A stretch of 64,000 nucleotides of DNA, from positions 4,092,001 to 4,156,000 of the forward strand of contig NZ_CP008896.1 in the NCBI RefSeq assembly GCF_000730425.1. Direction: 5' to 3'. The first letter of the stretch is position 1, and each line of letters begins with the position of its first letter. The notes beneath the pieces are model-generated. The model ran no database searches. It was not told the origin of the DNA and saw only the letters and a program-made list of their open reading frames with translations. Shown here in pieces: positions 62,044 to 64,000 of this stretch. The position numbers were made by a program, and so were the translations under genes. The DNA comes from Pseudomonas fluorescens. GTDB taxonomy: Bacteria; Pseudomonadota; Gammaproteobacteria; Pseudomonadales; Pseudomonadaceae.

Positions 62044-63455
62044 GGTTGAGTCGCCTGGTAAATTTGCTCTCCCAGTGCTTCACCTGCCATACCACCGACA
62101 GTAGTGGCCGCCCATGTGCCAACTCCCACTATCGCGGCGACACACACAACACCCCCGATACCTCCTGTAGATACGCCAATCGCTATGCAGATTGGACCGC
62201 TCACCGAACTAGCTGACACACCACCCAAAGCACCAACCATCGTAGACCCTGCAAATTTCCCCCCCTCAACAAACTTAACCCTCTCACAAGCTTCCACAGT
62301 CCCCCCATTACACACCTCCTGAATAGCCAGCAACGAAGACACGCCGCCAATACCAATGGCGATGTACCCACCGGTCTTCATGTAGTTGGCTGCACGGCTG
62401 GTTGCTTCCACATGGGTGGCATACCCCGGAATGTGTCCGGGTGCTCCGGCCTTGCCCCAGTGATGCACCAGGCTGCGACTGGAGATGCCGAGGGCAGTTT
62501 TCAGTTTGGGGTGATCGCCCAGGGTTGTCTGGCCACGCAGGCGAGTGGACTTCAACAGATGGGCATCCAACTGAGCCAGCAGGCGCTTGCGACCAGCGAG
62601 AAATTGCGGGGACTTGAGGTGTCCTTCCCGACGATAGCTCTCCTGATGGAGGCGCTCGATCGATTGAAGGGTATCGCGCAAGTTGCTCAGGTGCTGTTCC
62701 ATCACCACTGCGCTGACGCCTAGCCAGGTTGAGCTGTGGCCGATAAACCCGGCGATTTCTGCGCTGTGCCGGTACAGAAAGTCGGCCTCCTCGGGTGTCA
62801 GGGGCTCCAGCGCTGCGTCCACTTGCTGGGCGGCCTGCATCAACAGGGCTTCCTGGTAAGTGCAGGCGGTGTTGTTCGGGTCGCTCAACACGATGATCGA
62901 GCCGGCTTTAACTGCGCCTCTATTGGGGTTGAGCCCCTGGAATTTGCCCATGACGGTGGGGTTGCGCTCGGGAAAAAGGACCGCCTCCAACGCTTCGCGG
63001 GTCATGCTTTTGGGGACTACGTAGAACCCCGGTTCCTGGGGCTCAACGCTGTTGAATACGGCTGGGGCGCGATTGCCTGGAGGCGCAAAGCTCGATGAGG
63101 TCGGCTCTACCGGTCGGTGGGTAACGGGCGGCGCAGTAGGTTCGGCGGTGCGCCGGGCCGCTCGCGGTACTGTGCCTGGATTGGTGTAGCTCGCCCTGTA
63201 CACAGAGGGAATCAACTGCGCTCGGCAGGGGCAACTGCTGAAACTGTCCAGTGTGCCAGCCACCTGTTTTCCATGACTTGAGATGTGCGATACGCCGCCG
63301 ATGATCTGATAGGTTTTCCCGTCTTTCCCACACGTGACTTCGCCCCCTTCGCGGGCGTGCAGCAGGCCGTAAATATTTACTCTTGCATCACCATCCAGAA
63401 CTGTCCCGCCGCAGGTGGTTTTATCACCTTGCCCAATAAAATAACCTTTATTCAT
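62040..63455 (-). CDS. PAAR-domain type VI secretion effector with glycine-rich hydrophobic C-terminus
   Basis: This 471-aa protein starts with a PAAR domain (1-85: GYFIGQGDKTTCGGTVLDGDARVNIYGLLHAREGGEVTCGKDGKTYQIIGGV, with SSCPCRA), which caps the T6SS spike. A Pro-rich linker (95-130) and a helical middle (about 180-340) follow. The C-terminus (about 355-471) is rich in Gly and hydrophobic residues (YIAIGIGGVSSLLAIQ, GALGGVS, GPICIAIGVSTGGIGGVVCVAAIVGVGTW), suggesting a glycine-zipper, membrane-inserting toxin. Together with a membrane immunity protein this suggests a pore-forming or depolarising effector, perhaps like Tse4; activity is inferred. AACAATG start with GGAG-like AGAACAAC upstream is weak. 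Confidence 0.85.
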   Translation of the reverse strand: MNKGYFIGQGDKTTCGGTVLDGDARVNIYGLLHAREGGEVTCGKDGKTYQIIGGVSHISSHGKQVAGTLDSFSSCPCRAQLIPSVYRASYTNPGTVPRAARRTAEPTAPPVTHRPVEPTSSSFAPPGNRAPAVFNSVEPQEPGFYVVPKSMTREALEAVLFPERNPTVMGKFQGLNPNRGAVKAGSIIVLSDPNNTACTYQEALLMQAAQQVDAALEPLTPEEADFLYRHSAEIAGFIGHSSTWLGVSAVVMEQHLSNLRDTLQSIERLHQESYRREGHLKSPQFLAGRKRLLAQLDAHLLKSTRLRGQTTLGDHPKLKTALGISSRSLVHHWGKAGAPGHIPGYATHVEATSRAANYMKTGGYIAIGIGGVSSLLAIQEVCNGGTVEACERVKFVEGGKFAGSTMVGALGGVSASSVSGPICIAIGVSTGGIGGVVCVAAIVGVGTWAATTVGGMAGEALGEQIYQATQP

Positions 63456-63983
63456 TGTTGTTCTCCATTGTGTGCGGCCGGGTAAGTGGTATTGCGATCG
63501 ACAATTGGTTTTTGTATGGGTGGTTAGTTGATGCCTACTAACTAGCGAGCATAAATTCGCGTGTGGCCAGGTCTGGGTACGCTTTCGTGTAATGTAAGTA
63601 ATGCTCGGTTGTGTGGTGTATTTATTGTTTCGTTAGTATGATGGGGTGCGCGATACATCAACGCAATTCATCTAACATAAGGAGGTGCAAGTTTTAAGTA
63701 AAGTAAGATGTTTCCGAAGTTTAACTTGTAAGGTTCTGAAGGAATAATTCCATCTGGTTAAATGGCGAGACTAATACTGCGTATAGACGGCAGTTACGTT
63801 GGTACTGCACCGGGCGAAGGTCTTCCAGCGCACCACTTAACTTGGCCAATGCCAACCCCGTCGGAGCCGGCTTGCCGGCGAGCAGCCGACGCCGCGTAAA
63901 TCCCTTATGCGAAGGCGGAACCCTGAACTAAGCTCACAGTCGCATACACACTGGCACGTCGGTATCACGCAAAAGGAGTCTGC
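63456..63983. other. Leader region upstream of the PAAR effector
   Basis: No gene is supported. It is A/T-rich and includes a stretch near 63775-63800 (GCGTATAGACGGCAGTTACG) resembling the sequence before the orphan tip (61089-61108, GCGTATATACGGCAGTTAAA) and a REP-like unit at 63860-63892. The promoter of the effector operon must lie here on the minus strand. Confidence 0.5.
63860..63892. repeat. REP-like unit
   Basis: CGTCGGAGCCGGCTTGCCGG followed by CGAGCAGCCGACG forms one imperfect REP hairpin. Confidence 0.6.
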
Positions 63984-64000
63984 ATGGGCGGTCCCACCTC
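63984..64000 (+). CDS. Start of a gene running past the window end
   Basis: ATG at 63984 preceded by AAAAGGAG with 7-8 bp spacing, frame MGGPT to the window end. Only 17 bases are visible, so the product cannot be named. Confidence 0.35.

Overview
The window is chromosomal DNA of a Pseudomonas, most likely of the P. fluorescens group. The GC-rich codon use, several families of REP/REPIN palindromes, the gabDT pair, the oscA-sbp-cysTWA sulfate operon and the atsA/atsBC/atsR/atsK sulfate-ester genes all point there.

Region 1 (1-2677) is core genome: a YfbK-like VWA protein cut by the window edge, then an ECF sigma factor with a membrane partner that is probably its anti-sigma factor, closed by a strong terminator.

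Region 2 (2678-20978) is an 18.2-kb genomic island in the 3' half of a tRNA-Arg(CCG) gene. The intact tRNA is at 20902-20978 beside a tyrosine integrase, and a perfect 45-bp copy of the tRNA 3' end lies at 2678-2722. The integrase-proximal half carries an AlpA-like regulator, a winged-helix Rep-like protein with iteron-like repeats, and MobC-like mobilisation genes without a relaxase. The distal half is a defence stack read entirely on the minus strand: a Hachiman-like HamA nuclease and HamB helicase, an Eco1-like retron (ncRNA, deoxyribosyltransferase-like effector, reverse transcriptase), and McrBC. A gene of possible DUF5677 type sits among them on the plus strand. Three copies of a 147-148 bp element with 11-bp terminal inverted repeats lie at the boundaries between these modules. 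No REP was seen inside the island.

Region 3 (21348-30272) is core genome: gabDT, a REC-HDOD regulator, a PAS-GGDEF protein, an acyl-lipid desaturase and a PAS-GGDEF-EAL protein.

Region 4 (30558-60040) is largely a sulfur-scavenging neighbourhood: sulfate uptake (oscA, sbp, cysTWA), arylsulfatase atsA with its ester transporter, the alkylsulfatase atsK, a second sulfatase, two paralogous LysR regulators, a TonB-dependent receptor, a tonB-exbB-exbD set, a SfnR-like enhancer-binding protein that ends at a REP before any HTH, an NlpA/MetQ-type binding protein and a polar amino-acid (probably cystine) ABC transporter. A nucleoside-deaminase/MFS pair with its own LysR regulator is interspersed.

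Region 5 (60147-63455) is a type VI secretion locus: a PAAR effector with a glycine-rich hydrophobic C-terminus, its probable membrane immunity protein, a second immunity paralogue, an orphan effector tip with its own immunity gene, and a frameshifted immunity remnant. The layout fits a tandem duplication of a leader-effector-immunity-immunity unit. The two toxin tips and the two immunity genes are nearly identical except for about 145 bp across each toxin/immunity junction.

All family assignments come from reading motifs by eye. No database search was run.
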